From Bacillota bacterium (GTDB lineage: Bacteria > Armatimonadota > Hebobacteria > Hebobacterales > Hebobacteraceae), in contig JAUVSA010000014.1 of NCBI GenBank assembly GCA_030597345.1, positions 1-17,796 of the forward strand: DNA of 17,796 bases. The letters are read 5' to 3'. How positions within the stretch are numbered: the first letter of the stretch is position 1; each line of letters starts with the position of its first letter. Positions 1 through 8,402 of the stretch are shown here, piece after piece. The translations under genes were made by a program, and so were the position numbers. The notes beneath the pieces were generated by a model that saw nothing but the letters and a program-made list of their open reading frames with translations, did not search any database and had not been told where the DNA came from.

Positions 1-3000
1 ACGGCCGCCCAGGCGGAGGCTCGCATTCTGATGTTGTCGACGGAGAATCTGTTCTCCCCGGCCGACGGGAAGCCAGTGGTGACGCCCACGCGGGATATCA
101 TTCTCGGGAGCTACTACCTGACGCAGAAGCGGGTGGGGGCGAAGGGCAGTCAGAAGGAGTTCGCGAACCCCTATCACGCGCGGCTGGCCTACGAGGCGGA
201 GAAAGTGGACCTGCACGCCGACGTGCGCGTGCGGGTGGATGGGGCTTTGATCAACACAACTGTGGGCCGGCTGATCTTCAACGAGGTGCTTCCGGCCAAG
301 CTCCGCTACCTGGACCGCGTAGTCGACGACAAAGAGCTGGGCCGGCTGATCCGCGAGTGCTATGGCCACTACGGGACGGCGCGAACGGTGAAGCTGGTGG
401 ATGACCTCAAGGAACTGGGATTCCGGTTCGCGACGACGGCTGGGATCACCATCTCGATGACAGACATGAACGTGCCGCGCGCCCGTCGGGAAGACATCAT
501 CGCCCGCACGGAAGCGGCTGTGGATAAGACCAACGAGAACTTCTCCCGCGGTCTGATCAGCGCGGGGGAACGCTCCGACGGCGTCTGCCGGCTGTGGAAC
601 CAGGCGGCTGATGAGGTGTCCGAGGCGATCCTGACAAACATCGATCCTTTCAATCCCATCTATATGATGGCCAACTCCGGCGCTCGAGGCACCCCGCGCC
701 AGATCAGCCAGATCGCGGGCATGCGGGGTCTGATGTCAGACCCATTCGGGCGCTTCATTGAGGACCTGCCGATCAAGTCGAATTTCCACGAGGGCCTGAA
801 TGTTCTCGAGTACTTCGTCTCCACCCACGGCGCGCGCAAGGGACTAGCTGACACGGCGCTCAGGACAGCCGATGCCGGATACCTAACGCGGCGGCTGGTC
901 GACGTGGCTCAGGATGTGATAATTCGCGCAGTGGATTGCGACACAGCCAATGGCCTCTGGGTGGCCGCCATACGCGATGGAAGCGAGGAGATCGAGCCCC
1001 TGGACCGGCGTATCGATGGTCGCATAGTCCCTCAGGACGTGGTGGATCCTCGCACCGACCGCCTCATGCTGAAGGCGGGGAGCGAGATCAGCGATCACAC
1101 CTACCAGCCGTGCGGGAAGTGCGGCGGCGATCTCGAGAGCTTGTACCGCTGTCAGGAATGCGGACAGCTGCTCGACGAAGCAGAGCTGACGAAGGTATGC
1201 CTGGGACGGGCGTTCGGCGGCGACGGCGAGCCCGGGCAGCCGGAGGCCGCTGTCGTGCTGCAGGAGGGGGAGGAGATGTCTCCCGAGGGAGGGGACGACG
1301 GCGAACCAGATGAGAGCGAGGCCGAGTCCGTCGCGGAGGCGGCCGCCGCGGCCGAGACTCAGGAAGAGGCGGCGGAGGAGGAAGGGCTGGAGGAAGTGAG
1401 CGTTCCGAGGCCGGTGAGCCAGGTGCCGACAACTTTGCTCCTCGAGGAGGCCTCCTGCCCTGAGTGCAACAGCGACCTTGAACTGACGAAGGTGTGTGCT
1501 GAGTGTGAGCGGCAGTACCCTGCGCGCGAGCTCGTCCCGGTGCTGACGGCGATTCATCGGGTGGTGGAGGAGTGTGAAGCGTTTCACCGCCAGGTGGGGC
1601 AACTCAAGGAGGGTGAGCGGGCGGTGGTGGACCTGTGTGATCCGTTCACCGGCGAGGTGCTGGTGGGGCAGGGGAAGGTTGTCCGGAAGACGGCCGCCGG
1701 CAAGTTGCGCCGACTCGCTGCTGAGCTCTGGGAGAAGGGAGGACTGGCGCGAGGGGAAGTGTTCGTGCGGTCGGCCCTGGGCTGCGAGCTGTCGCAGGGG
1801 ATCTGCGCATTGTGCTACGGGCGCGACTTCGCCACCGCTCGCCTGGTAGAAGTCGGCGAGGCAGTGGGGATCATCGCCGCCCAGTCTATCGGGGGGCCTG
1901 GCACACAGCTGACGATGCGCACCTTCCATACGGGCGGGGTCGCCGGGCAGTACCTGACTGGAGTCGCTCAGGTCAAGGAGAAGAAGAAGGACACGCTCAA
2001 GCAGTTCTGGGGTGACGTGAAGGCCGGGATCGTTCGACTGAGCCCGCGAGAGGAGACGGCGAAGTCAAAGAAGCGCCGGGCGAGCCGCAGGAAGAAGGCA
2101 GAGCCGGTGGGGGCTCGCACGAGCGGAGTGAGCCTAGACCCGGACCAGAAGCGCGTGGTCCAACAGCTCGTGCGGGTGATGGAGGAACGGGTCAAGGGGC
2201 TGCTGAGAGTAGTGGAGCTCTTCGAGGCACGGCGCCCCAAGGGCCAGGCGATTGTCTCCGATGTGGACGGTGTGGTGGCGAGGGTGGAGACCCCAGGCGT
2301 GAAGTGGGTCATCATCCATTCGGAGCAGCCGGTGGACCGCGACCATCCCGAGCGCCTCTACGGTGAGGTCCTCGCCGAGGCTGCGGTGGCCAAGAAGGGC
2401 GGCGAGGTGCTGGCGGAGGCCGGCCAGGAACTGACGCCTGCGCTGTTGGCCGAACTGGTGCAGGCGAAGGTGCGAACCGTGAGAATCGAGCGCCGTCACC
2501 TGGTTCCGTACCGGGGCGTGCTTCCGGTCAAGGAGGAGGACGAGGTGCGGGCCGGGGACGCGCTTACTGAGGGGCCGCTGGACCCGCAGAAGGTGCTGCA
2601 GATGCAGGGTGTGCGTGCGACGCAGGACTACCTGGTGCGGGAGATTCAGGCGGTCTACCGCTCGCAGGGGGTGGACATCAACGATAAGCACATTGAGGTT
2701 ATCGTGCGGCAGATGCTGCGGAGGCGCCGCGTGGTGGACCCAGGCGATGCCCAGCTGCTTCCGGGCAAGATCTACGACCGGTTCCGCTTCGACGAAGTGA
2801 ACCGCGGCATTCGGGAGCGAGGCGGCAGGGAGGCCACTGCCGAGTACGTGCTGCTGGGAATCACGGAAGCTTCGCTGGCAACTGATAGCTTCCTGTCAGC
2901 GGCGTCGTTCCAGAAGACGACGAAGGTGCTGACCGAGGCGGCGATCCAGGGCAAGGTAGACAACCTGGTAGGACTAAAGGAGAACGTGATCATTGGGCGG

Positions 3001-3234
3001 TTGATTCCGGCCGGCACGGGGATGAAGTCCTACCGGAACCTGCGAGTGCAGGGCCCGCCTGGAGAGGCAGCTTTCTATGCCCCGACTCGGGAGGCCGAGC
3101 TGCTGCGGTCGGCATTTGGGGGGCCGGACCTCGCCGCGCCCGAGGAGGAGCTGATTCGGGATCTGGCGGAGGTGGATCCCCCGCGGCCGGACGGCGGGGA
3201 GGACGGCGCCGCCGGCGAAGACGCAGCAATATAG
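1..3234 (+). CDS. rpoC: DNA-directed RNA polymerase beta' subunit, 5'-truncated
   Basis: This is the catalytic largest subunit of RNA polymerase. The frame is open from base 1 (in-frame residues before Met at 31 match the family), so the N-terminus with the NADFDGD Mg site lies outside the window. Numbering from the Met at 31: [14 protein letters not shown] starts the visible core; the bridge-helix region is at about 215-300 ([29 protein letters not shown]); zinc site 2 is Cys303, Cys585, Cys592, Cys595; the trigger-loop region is GIIAAQSI...[10 protein letters not shown] (about 614-636); and the C-terminal core has [36 protein letters not shown] and [17 protein letters not shown]. It ends in TAG. 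Oddities are an insertion of about 200 residues with two Cys4 ribbons between Cys303 and Cys585, a basic insertion of about 80 residues after HTGGVAG, a further module at 777-822, Gly622 where the family has Glu, and an acidic tail. Identity is certain; the role of the insertions is unknown. Confidence 0.98.
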   Translation, partial: TAAQAEARILMLSTENLFSPADGKPVVTPTRDIILGSYYLTQKRVGAKGSQKEFANPYHARLAYEAEKVDLHADVRVRVDGALINTTVGRLIFNEVLPAKLRYLDRVVDDKELGRLIRECYGHYGTARTVKLVDDLKELGFRFATTAGITISMTDMNVPRARREDIIARTEAAVDKTNENFSRGLISAGERSDGVCRLWNQAADEVSEAILTNIDPFNPIYMMANSGARGTPRQISQIAGMRGLMSDPFGRFIEDLPIKSNFHEGLNVLEYFVSTHGARKGLADTALRTADAGYLTRRLVDVAQDVIIRAVDCDTANGLWVAAIRDGSEEIEPLDRRIDGRIVPQDVVDPRTDRLMLKAGSEISDHTYQPCGKCGGDLESLYRCQECGQLLDEAELTKVCLGRAFGGDGEPGQPEAAVVLQEGEEMSPEGGDDGEPDESEAESVAEAAAAAETQEEAAEEEGLEEVSVPRPVSQVPTTLLLEEASCPECNSDLELTKVCAECERQYPARELVPVLTAIHRVVEECEAFHRQVGQLKEGERAVVDLCDPFTGEVLVGQGKVVRKTAAGKLRRLAAELWEKGGLARGEVFVRSALGCELSQGICALCYGRDFATARLVEVGEAVGIIAAQSIGGPGTQLTMRTFHTGGVAGQYLTGVAQVKEKKKDTLKQFWGDVKAGIVRLSPREETAKSKKRRASRRKKAEPVGARTSGVSLDPDQKRVVQQLVRVMEERVKGLLRVVELFEARRPKGQAIVSDVDGVVARVETPGVKWVIIHSEQPVDRDHPERLYGEVLAEAAVAKKGGEVLAEAGQELTPALLAELVQAKVRTVRIERRHLVPYRGVLPVKEEDEVRAGDALTEGPLDPQKVLQMQGVRATQDYLVREIQAVYRSQGVDINDKHIEVIVRQMLRRRRVVDPGDAQLLPGKIYDRFRFDEVNRGIRERGGREATAEYVLLGITEASLATDSFLSAASFQKTTKVLTEAAIQGKVDNLVGLKENVIIGRLIPAGTGMKSYRNLRVQGPPGEAAFYAPTREAELLRSAFGGPDLAAPEEELIRDLAEVDPPRPDGGEDGAAGEDAAI

Positions 3235-3253
3235 CGAGGCGAAGTTGGCTTCG

Positions 3254-3293
3254 AGGTCCCCGTCCACAGAGTGGACGGGGACCTTTCTTCTTG
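3254..3293 (+). terminator. Intrinsic terminator of rpoC
   Basis: A perfect 14-bp GC-rich inverted repeat (arms 3254-3267 and 3271-3284) closes a 3-nt AGA loop and is followed by a T-rich tract (TTTCTTCTT). It begins 20 bp after the rpoC stop codon. A smaller perfect hairpin, CGAAG-TTGG-CTTCG, abuts it at 3240-3253. The convergent tgpA-like gene ends at 3380, so the stem may also help stop leftward transcripts, although there is no T-run on that side. The remaining bases to 3379 show nothing else. Confidence 0.9.
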
Positions 3294-3379
3294 TCGGCTG
3301 GTGTGACTCGCGAGTGTGGCAACCCCGGAGAGGCCCAAGCTCTGAGCCGGCAAGGGGCCCGAGATTGGGCGCAGACTGG

Positions 3380-5503
3380 CTAGGCGGAGCGGTGCTTGCC
3401 GCGCCCGTGAAGGGCCTCGCGGACCTGCTCCAAACGCCGCAGTGCGAGATGAGCTGTCTCCTCAGCGACAGGCCCCGGGCCATAGCGCGCCTGAAGGAAC
3501 AGATGAGTGAGAGCGCGCAACGGCTGCAGGCAGCCAACTGTCAGTCGCGCCCTCTGCCCCGAGGGAGGAGCCACCGCGGCAGACTCCACCGCGGCGAGAA
3601 ACTCCAGTGGGGTCTGAGACGGCAGCCGGGGCCACCCGCGGCGTCTCAGCAGACGACACAGCTGATGATAGGCCCACAGCACCGCAGCGTGGGAATCGCG
3701 CCTGGCGCGAGCGCGAAGCGAGCGGCCGGCGCCACGCCTAGCGAGGAAGACGAGAAGGATGAGCGCTATGAGAGACGTCGACCCAAGCACCGTCCCCACC
3801 GCCGGATGGTCTCGCAGGAAGAAGCGGAGCCGGAGCAGGGCCAGCCGGAGGGGCGGCGTCGCCGGGAGCTCTCCGGCAGGGGTCGCATCCACGCTTACCC
3901 ATCCCCATGGCAAGAGGTGAACCTCTACCCACGCATGCGCGTCGGACTCGCGGATAATGTACTCCCCTCGTTCCTCGTCATACGGGCCCACTGCGTATCC
4001 GACCGCGAGCCGGGCGGGGATACCCACCGCGCGCGCCATTACCGCAAGAGCGGTCGCGAACAGGTCGCAGTAGCCCCGCTTCTCTCGAAAGAGGAAGTAG
4101 TCGGCGGCATCTTCTCCGTGGGGCACCGCGGGCGCGTCGAGAGTGTAGACACAGTTCTGCTGCAGGTAGGTGACAAGAGCGGCCAGCTTATTGTAGGAGG
4201 AGTCGGCGTCGCCGGCCACCTGGCGGGCGAGGTCCGCCACGCGCCGCGAGCTGAGAGGGATCCGCAGATAGGTCTCATCAAGCTCGCCTACCATCGACCT
4301 GAGGGTCCGCGCGGAGGTGGGCCCGCGGCTGCGGCCCATTGATAGCGGCTGGGAAACCACTTCGTAGGTTGTCCCTCGTCGCAGCGCCACGTCAGACGCC
4401 CAGATACAGCCGTACTTGTCCACCCTAAGTGCGTCGAGTGTGCTTGGCGGGATGCTATCTTGCATCCTGACGAGCCGTATTTGCCCCGGTCCATAGAACA
4501 CGAAGGGCAGGTCTTCCTCCGCGCGCACAGTGTGGGTGACCAGACGTGCACCCGGCTCGAAAAACATGAAATGCGACAAGTCGATAGCGCGGCCCGTGGC
4601 CAGGGCTGCGGAGGTGCGGGAGTTGTCCTTCAGCCACGCCGTCCCCGTGTACAGGTCGAAGACCTCGCCCCGCCACAGCTCGGTTGGCGGGCCCTTGACA
4701 GCGAGGACAGGGACGTCGCGGAGCGCGATTGGGCCTCTGCCAATCGGATAGCTCCGGCCCGCGTCTGATGTTGGAGCGCGAGCTGTGCTGCCGCGGAAGC
4801 CCTGCGAGGAGAGGGACATCACTAGCGGCCAGCTATACTGCGTTCCGTATGCAACGACTGGAAGGAAGAGCAGATAGGCCAGTACCATGATGCCAGCTAC
4901 CAGCGACCCGAGCGTTATCCAATGCCTCTCGCGCCATCTCCTGAGACGCCAGTGCGGCCGCCTCGGCCCCCCGCCGGCGGGCATCCCTGAGAGCAGCATC
5001 GCCTGACCCACCGCGGCCAGGCCGGCTGGCAAGAAGACGGCAAAGCAGGAGGTGACAACTAACTCTGCTCCCCGCGCGCCGACGAGGCCGAACATAGCGA
5101 GAGCCGGCACCAAGGAGAAGGGCAGCATTTCGCGACTGACGAGCAGGAAGCTGAGCGCAACCGCCAGCACGGCCATGCGGACCCCCATAGTGAGGCCGAC
5201 ATCGCCCAGGGCGCGGTAGATACCCGAGGCCTCCGCCTCTATCTCCCAGAGGATCAGGCCGCGGAGGAAGGCAGCCGCGGCCGCCGCTCCGCCCACCCCC
5301 AGAGTGAGCCGCCTCGCCAACTCCCAATCGCGCGTGCGCCAGTTCGCGAACACGCCTGTGCAGACGAGCCCAGCCCCAATCAAGCCGACGCGCGCGCTGC
5401 CGGCGCCCGCGCCCGCGGCCAGCACCGCGGCGGCAACGGCGACGGCGGTTGCCCCGTACAGCGCAGCTTCGTCGAACGGAGTTATCTGTTCACTCGCTCG
5501 CAA
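3380..5503 (-). CDS. TgpA-like membrane transglutaminase-domain protein
   Basis: This is an integral membrane protein of 707 residues with a papain-like transglutaminase core. The N-terminal part up to about residue 230 holds several hydrophobic segments (for example around 18-50, 105-125, 130-170, 195-220). A soluble, probably extracytoplasmic domain follows, with the transglutaminase core at about 430-545. The catalytic triad is visible: Cys479 (RGYCDLFA), His523 (DAHAWVEV), Asp539 (SVDATP). A further membrane helix lies at about 562-585, followed by a cytoplasmic DUF4129-like tail (TPLEFLAAV). The start is TTG at 5503 with a GAGG-type site upstream; it overlaps the DUF58 stop by 14 bp, so translation is probably coupled. 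Members of this family usually sit with DUF58 and MoxR genes and are linked to cell-envelope or peptide processing; the substrate is unknown. It is the last gene of the lysA-DUF58-tgpA operon. Confidence 0.9.
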   Translation of the reverse strand: MRASEQITPFDEAALYGATAVAVAAAVLAAGAGAGSARVGLIGAGLVCTGVFANWRTRDWELARRLTLGVGGAAAAAAFLRGLILWEIEAEASGIYRALGDVGLTMGVRMAVLAVALSFLLVSREMLPFSLVPALAMFGLVGARGAELVVTSCFAVFLPAGLAAVGQAMLLSGMPAGGGPRRPHWRLRRWRERHWITLGSLVAGIMVLAYLLFLPVVAYGTQYSWPLVMSLSSQGFRGSTARAPTSDAGRSYPIGRGPIALRDVPVLAVKGPPTELWRGEVFDLYTGTAWLKDNSRTSAALATGRAIDLSHFMFFEPGARLVTHTVRAEEDLPFVFYGPGQIRLVRMQDSIPPSTLDALRVDKYGCIWASDVALRRGTTYEVVSQPLSMGRSRGPTSARTLRSMVGELDETYLRIPLSSRRVADLARQVAGDADSSYNKLAALVTYLQQNCVYTLDAPAVPHGEDAADYFLFREKRGYCDLFATALAVMARAVGIPARLAVGYAVGPYDEERGEYIIRESDAHAWVEVHLLPWGWVSVDATPAGELPATPPLRLALLRLRFFLRDHPAVGTVLGSTSLIALILLVFLARRGAGRSLRARARRDSHAAVLWAYHQLCRLLRRRGWPRLPSQTPLEFLAAVESAAVAPPSGQRARLTVGCLQPLRALTHLFLQARYGPGPVAEETAHLALRRLEQVREALHGRGKHRSA

Positions 5504-6713
5504 GGAGCACGCCCTCGAGGACCCCTCTGAGGTTGTCGCCTTGTCCCACGCCGACCGTCTCGGCGCCGGCGGCCACGAGAAGATCTGCCATCTCAGTGGT
5601 GTGACTGGCTCTTACGTCGAAGCTGTGGGCGTCCAGCAGTATCGCCGCCACGCGGATGTGTCGGCGCACCAGGGAGGCGACTGCATCCGGAAGTTCCTCG
5701 TCCGGAGCAGCCGTGATCACATAGACGGAGCCAGCCGAGGGAAGCCGCGGCGCGATCCACTTCAGCAACCCGGAGATTGGCAGGCTTCCGTCAGCAGTTA
5801 CGCGGGCCAACAGCTCGAGCGCCTGGTATTCCTGATCGAGTCGCTCCACGCTCAGCGATTGCGGGCCCTTGGCGGAGTCTGCGGCGATGAATCCCGTGGC
5901 ATCGCTCACCAGTGCCCAGCGAATCACCGAAGCGGCCACCCGGACGCCAACTTCGAGCGTGGTATCTACCCCGGTCCCGAACTCGGAGCCGGCCCTGGTG
6001 TCGAGCAGCACCGCCACGTTCTCGGAGGCGCCGCGCTCGAACTCGACCACTGTAAGTCGGTTGTGGTGGGCCGTCGCCGGCCAGTGGATCCGGCGGAGCT
6101 CGTCTCCCGGCTGATAGTCTCGAACGCCGTAGAAGTCCAGCCCCGCCTCGTAGGCTCGAGCACGTTCGCCCGCGGCTGCCCCGCGGGCACCGAGGGCGCT
6201 CCTGCCGAGCGTGCCGTCGAGCTCAACGGGCCGCGGGTACACTATCGCTTCCCCGCGCGCCTGGAGGGTGGCCTGCCGCTGAAAGATGCCGAAGGGGTCG
6301 GAAACGCAGACGCTCAGTGGGCCCAGCGGGTAGACGCCGCGTTTTCGGGCGCGGGCTTGATATGAGATGGATATCCGCTCGCGCGGCCAGAGGGCGGGCA
6401 GCGTAAAGTCCAAGGGTTGATCGGTTTCGAGCAAAGGCGGGAGCGTATCCCTGACGGCGAGGGAGAAGCGGGGAAGCCGGCTCCGATTGGTCAGTTGGAG
6501 GCGGACCGTAATCGGATCGTTCTCGAAGACCCGATCGGAGATCTCCCGGCTCCAGCCCAGCCCTTGGGCGGAGAGTCGCGAGATGACATAACTCACGATC
6601 ACGACCGCGACGAGCGCGGAGAACATGAAGTAAACCGGGTAGGCGTTGTGGCTGAGGGCCACTAGTGCCATGCCCCCGGCCGCAGTGATTATAGTGAGGA
6701 ACTGAAGTGTCAT
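5490..6713 (-). CDS. DUF58 domain protein, membrane-anchored
   Basis: A 407-residue protein with two N-terminal hydrophobic segments (about 3-22 and 26-46), a beta-rich stretch (about 55-165), and the DUF58 signature RDYQPGDELRRIHW around residue 200 (Pro202-Gly203-Asp204), followed by a vWA-like fold. The usual MIDAS DxSxS appears degenerate (LLDTRAG), which is common in DUF58 proteins. The family typically works with a MoxR AAA+ ATPase and a TgpA-type transglutaminase; its biochemical role is unresolved. ATG at 6713 overlaps the lysA TGA as ATGA, and no Shine-Dalgarno is visible (the upstream bases are C-rich on this strand), so translational coupling to lysA is likely. The downstream transglutaminase gene overlaps by 14 bp. 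Confidence 0.9.
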   Translation of the reverse strand: MTLQFLTIITAAGGMALVALSHNAYPVYFMFSALVAVVIVSYVISRLSAQGLGWSREISDRVFENDPITVRLQLTNRSRLPRFSLAVRDTLPPLLETDQPLDFTLPALWPRERISISYQARARKRGVYPLGPLSVCVSDPFGIFQRQATLQARGEAIVYPRPVELDGTLGRSALGARGAAAGERARAYEAGLDFYGVRDYQPGDELRRIHWPATAHHNRLTVVEFERGASENVAVLLDTRAGSEFGTGVDTTLEVGVRVAASVIRWALVSDATGFIAADSAKGPQSLSVERLDQEYQALELLARVTADGSLPISGLLKWIAPRLPSAGSVYVITAAPDEELPDAVASLVRRHIRVAAILLDAHSFDVRASHTTEMADLLVAAGAETVGVGQGDNLRGVLEGVLLASE

Positions 6714-8050
6714 TGGGGGGAAGTGCCGGCGTGCGATTCGCCGGGCCGCAAGTGGTCCGGCATTCGATCCAGTCGAACTAGGTCGTCCAGCGTCTCCCGT
6801 TCCGCGATCAGTTCGGCCCGGCCGTCAGAGAGTAGCACAACGGCAGGCCGCGGCAGCCTGTTGTAGTTGCTGGCCATCGAGTAGTTGTAGGCGCCGGTTG
6901 TCTGCACGGCAAGGATGTCTCCAGGCGCCATCTCCGGCGCCTCCAGATCCGCGATCAAGGTGTCGGTTTCGCAATGCTTGCCCGACACAGTTACCTTTGT
7001 CGTCCTGGGTTCTGTCGCCTTGTTTGCCACGATAGCATCGTAGCGCGCATCGTACAGAGCGGGACGTGGATTGTCTGACATCCCGCCATCGACGGACACA
7101 TAGGTACGGACGCCGGGGATGTCCTTTACGACTCCCACAGTGTAGAGTGTGGTTCCCGCCTCCCCCACCAGGCAGCGGCCCGGCTCCTGTAGGAGCTTGG
7201 GCAGGGGGAAACCGTGCTTCTCACACCGCGCTCGGACCGCTGCCGTCACCGCCTCCGCGTATTCCTCCAAGGAGGGGGGCTCGTCTTCAGGCAGATAGCG
7301 AACGCCGAGGCCTCCGCCGAGATCCAGCTCCTCGACGACACACCCAACCTCCTGGCGCAGCTGGGCGGCAAAGTCCACCATCATCTCGGCCGCCTGGCGG
7401 AACGGCGCCAAGTCGAATATCTGCGATCCGATATGGCAGTGAATGCCCCGGAACTCCAGGTTGCGCGCGTTCAGTGCTGCCGCCGCGCCTTGCCTCGCGG
7501 CGCCGCCCACCATGGAGAAGCCGAACTTGGTGTCTACCTCGCCGGTCTGTATGTGTGTGTGTGTATCGGCCCGCACTCCGGGAGTGACCCGCAGGAGCAC
7601 GTCAACCGTCTTGCTCTTCTCGGCCGCCACTTCTTGGAGCAGATACACCTCCGGGAGGTTGTCGAGCACCACTCGGCCCACGCCGGCGTCTGCTGCCATC
7701 GCCAGCTCTTCCCGCGACTTGTTGCTGCCGTGCAGCAAGATGCGCGCTGGCGGGAATGCCGCGCGGAGTCCGGTGTAGAGCTCCCCGCCGGAGGAGACGT
7801 CGAGCGAGAGCCCCTCTTGATCAACGATCCGGCAGACCGCGGTGGCCATGAATGCCTTACCGGAGAAAGAGATCTCCACCTCCGGGTAGCGCGACTCGAA
7901 GGCGGCACGGTACCTCCGGCAGGTGTCTCTGAAGTAGTCCTCGTCCAGCACGTACAGGGGGGTTCCGAATTCGCGTGCCAACTCAACGGTGTCGCATCCG
8001 CCGATCTCCAGCGCGCCCTTGCCGTTGATCCGCTGTGTGCCCAGTAGCAT
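6710..8050 (-). CDS. lysA: Diaminopimelate decarboxylase
   Basis: This PLP-dependent, fold-type III enzyme decarboxylates meso-diaminopimelate to L-lysine, the last step of lysine synthesis. The protein has 446 residues, slightly longer than the usual 415-435. The PLP lysine is Lys65 (FSGKAF). Other family motifs are HCHIGSQI, GGGLGVRY (phosphate-binding glycines), EPGR, the active-site Cys360 in CETDTL, and GAYNYSMASNYN near the C-terminus. ATG at 8050 has a GAGG site 8 nt upstream. It leads an operon with the DUF58 and transglutaminase genes (4-bp ATGA overlap), an unexpected pairing of lysine synthesis with envelope genes. Expression probably starts at the promoter at 8275-8303, through a long structured leader. 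Confidence 0.96.
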   Translation of the reverse strand: MLLGTQRINGKGALEIGGCDTVELAREFGTPLYVLDEDYFRDTCRRYRAAFESRYPEVEISFSGKAFMATAVCRIVDQEGLSLDVSSGGELYTGLRAAFPPARILLHGSNKSREELAMAADAGVGRVVLDNLPEVYLLQEVAAEKSKTVDVLLRVTPGVRADTHTHIQTGEVDTKFGFSMVGGAARQGAAAALNARNLEFRGIHCHIGSQIFDLAPFRQAAEMMVDFAAQLRQEVGCVVEELDLGGGLGVRYLPEDEPPSLEEYAEAVTAAVRARCEKHGFPLPKLLQEPGRCLVGEAGTTLYTVGVVKDIPGVRTYVSVDGGMSDNPRPALYDARYDAIVANKATEPRTTKVTVSGKHCETDTLIADLEAPEMAPGDILAVQTTGAYNYSMASNYNRLPRPAVVLLSDGRAELIAERETLDDLVRLDRMPDHLRPGESHAGTSPQ

Positions 8051-8268
8051 ATGCTCTGCCTCACTGTCCGCGCCGCGGCGGGCGGCCTGTGAAATGCTGT
8101 GGACGCCAGACTCGCTTGCTGCAGTCTGGCGTCGTGGTTCCGGCTCTCTCTTCTTGGCTGGTCTTCAGGCAGACGTGAACACACGAGCGCCAGAGTGGCG
8201 CTTGGCCTTGGTGGTCATCCCGTACATTTGTACGCAGGCGTTCATGTGTCACCACGGCCCTGAGGCCA
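8051..8268 (-). promoter_or_regulatory. Structured 5' leader of lysA, candidate cis-regulatory RNA
   Basis: The predicted transcript start near 8268 leaves about 218 nt before the lysA ATG. Read on the minus strand the leader holds, in order: a long composite stem (8256-8259/8204-8207 GGCC, 8251-8255/8211-8215 GTGGT/ACCAC, and an apical CGTACA-AA-TGTACG at 8221-8234); AGCGCCA-CTC-TGGCGCT (8186-8202); and an 11-bp perfect stem GACGCCAGACT with a 10-nt loop (8102-8133). The 3' arm of the second stem can instead pair with the 5' arm of the third through TCTGGCG/CGCCAGA, so two folds are mutually exclusive. I see none of the lysine-riboswitch (L box) or T-box consensus strings I know. No gene is evident in the 352-bp gap between lysA and xylB. 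Confidence 0.45.
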
Positions 8269-8274
8269 TCTCAG

Positions 8275-8303
8275 AGGATATCCAAATCGGCAGCCAAAGT
8301 CAA
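8275..8303 (-). promoter_or_regulatory. Sigma70-type promoter for lysA operon
   Basis: On the minus strand the -35 hexamer TTGACT (8298-8303) is followed by a 17-bp spacer and the -10 hexamer TATCCT (8275-8280). The -35 matches consensus at five of six positions and the -10 at four of six, with ideal spacing. It lies about 100 bp past the xylB stop and fires toward lysA. Confidence 0.6.
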
Positions 8304-8402
8304 GGCGGGACGGGGAAACCTGTAACTTGTGGCGCTGGATACACGTCTAATGCCTGGGAGGGAAACGCTGATCGGTGAAGGTGCCGCTCTTCCGACTTCC
8401 GC

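Noticed and set aside
883..1929. 348-codon open frame antisense to rpoC
   Set aside because: Low-complexity His/Leu/Arg composition typical of GC-rich shadow frames; the sense strand encodes conserved RpoC.
3245..4342. 365-codon plus-strand frame over the transglutaminase gene
   Set aside because: It overlaps the rpoC terminator and the conserved catalytic core of the opposite-strand gene; no recognisable protein.
5304..6365. 353-codon plus-strand frame over DUF58
   Set aside because: Shadow frame; no ribosome site or family signature, and it covers conserved DUF58 sequence.
7549..7565. GT-rich microsatellite-like run in lysA
   Set aside because: It encodes THTHIQTG in a normally conserved segment of LysA; no sign of a frameshift or phase-variation effect.
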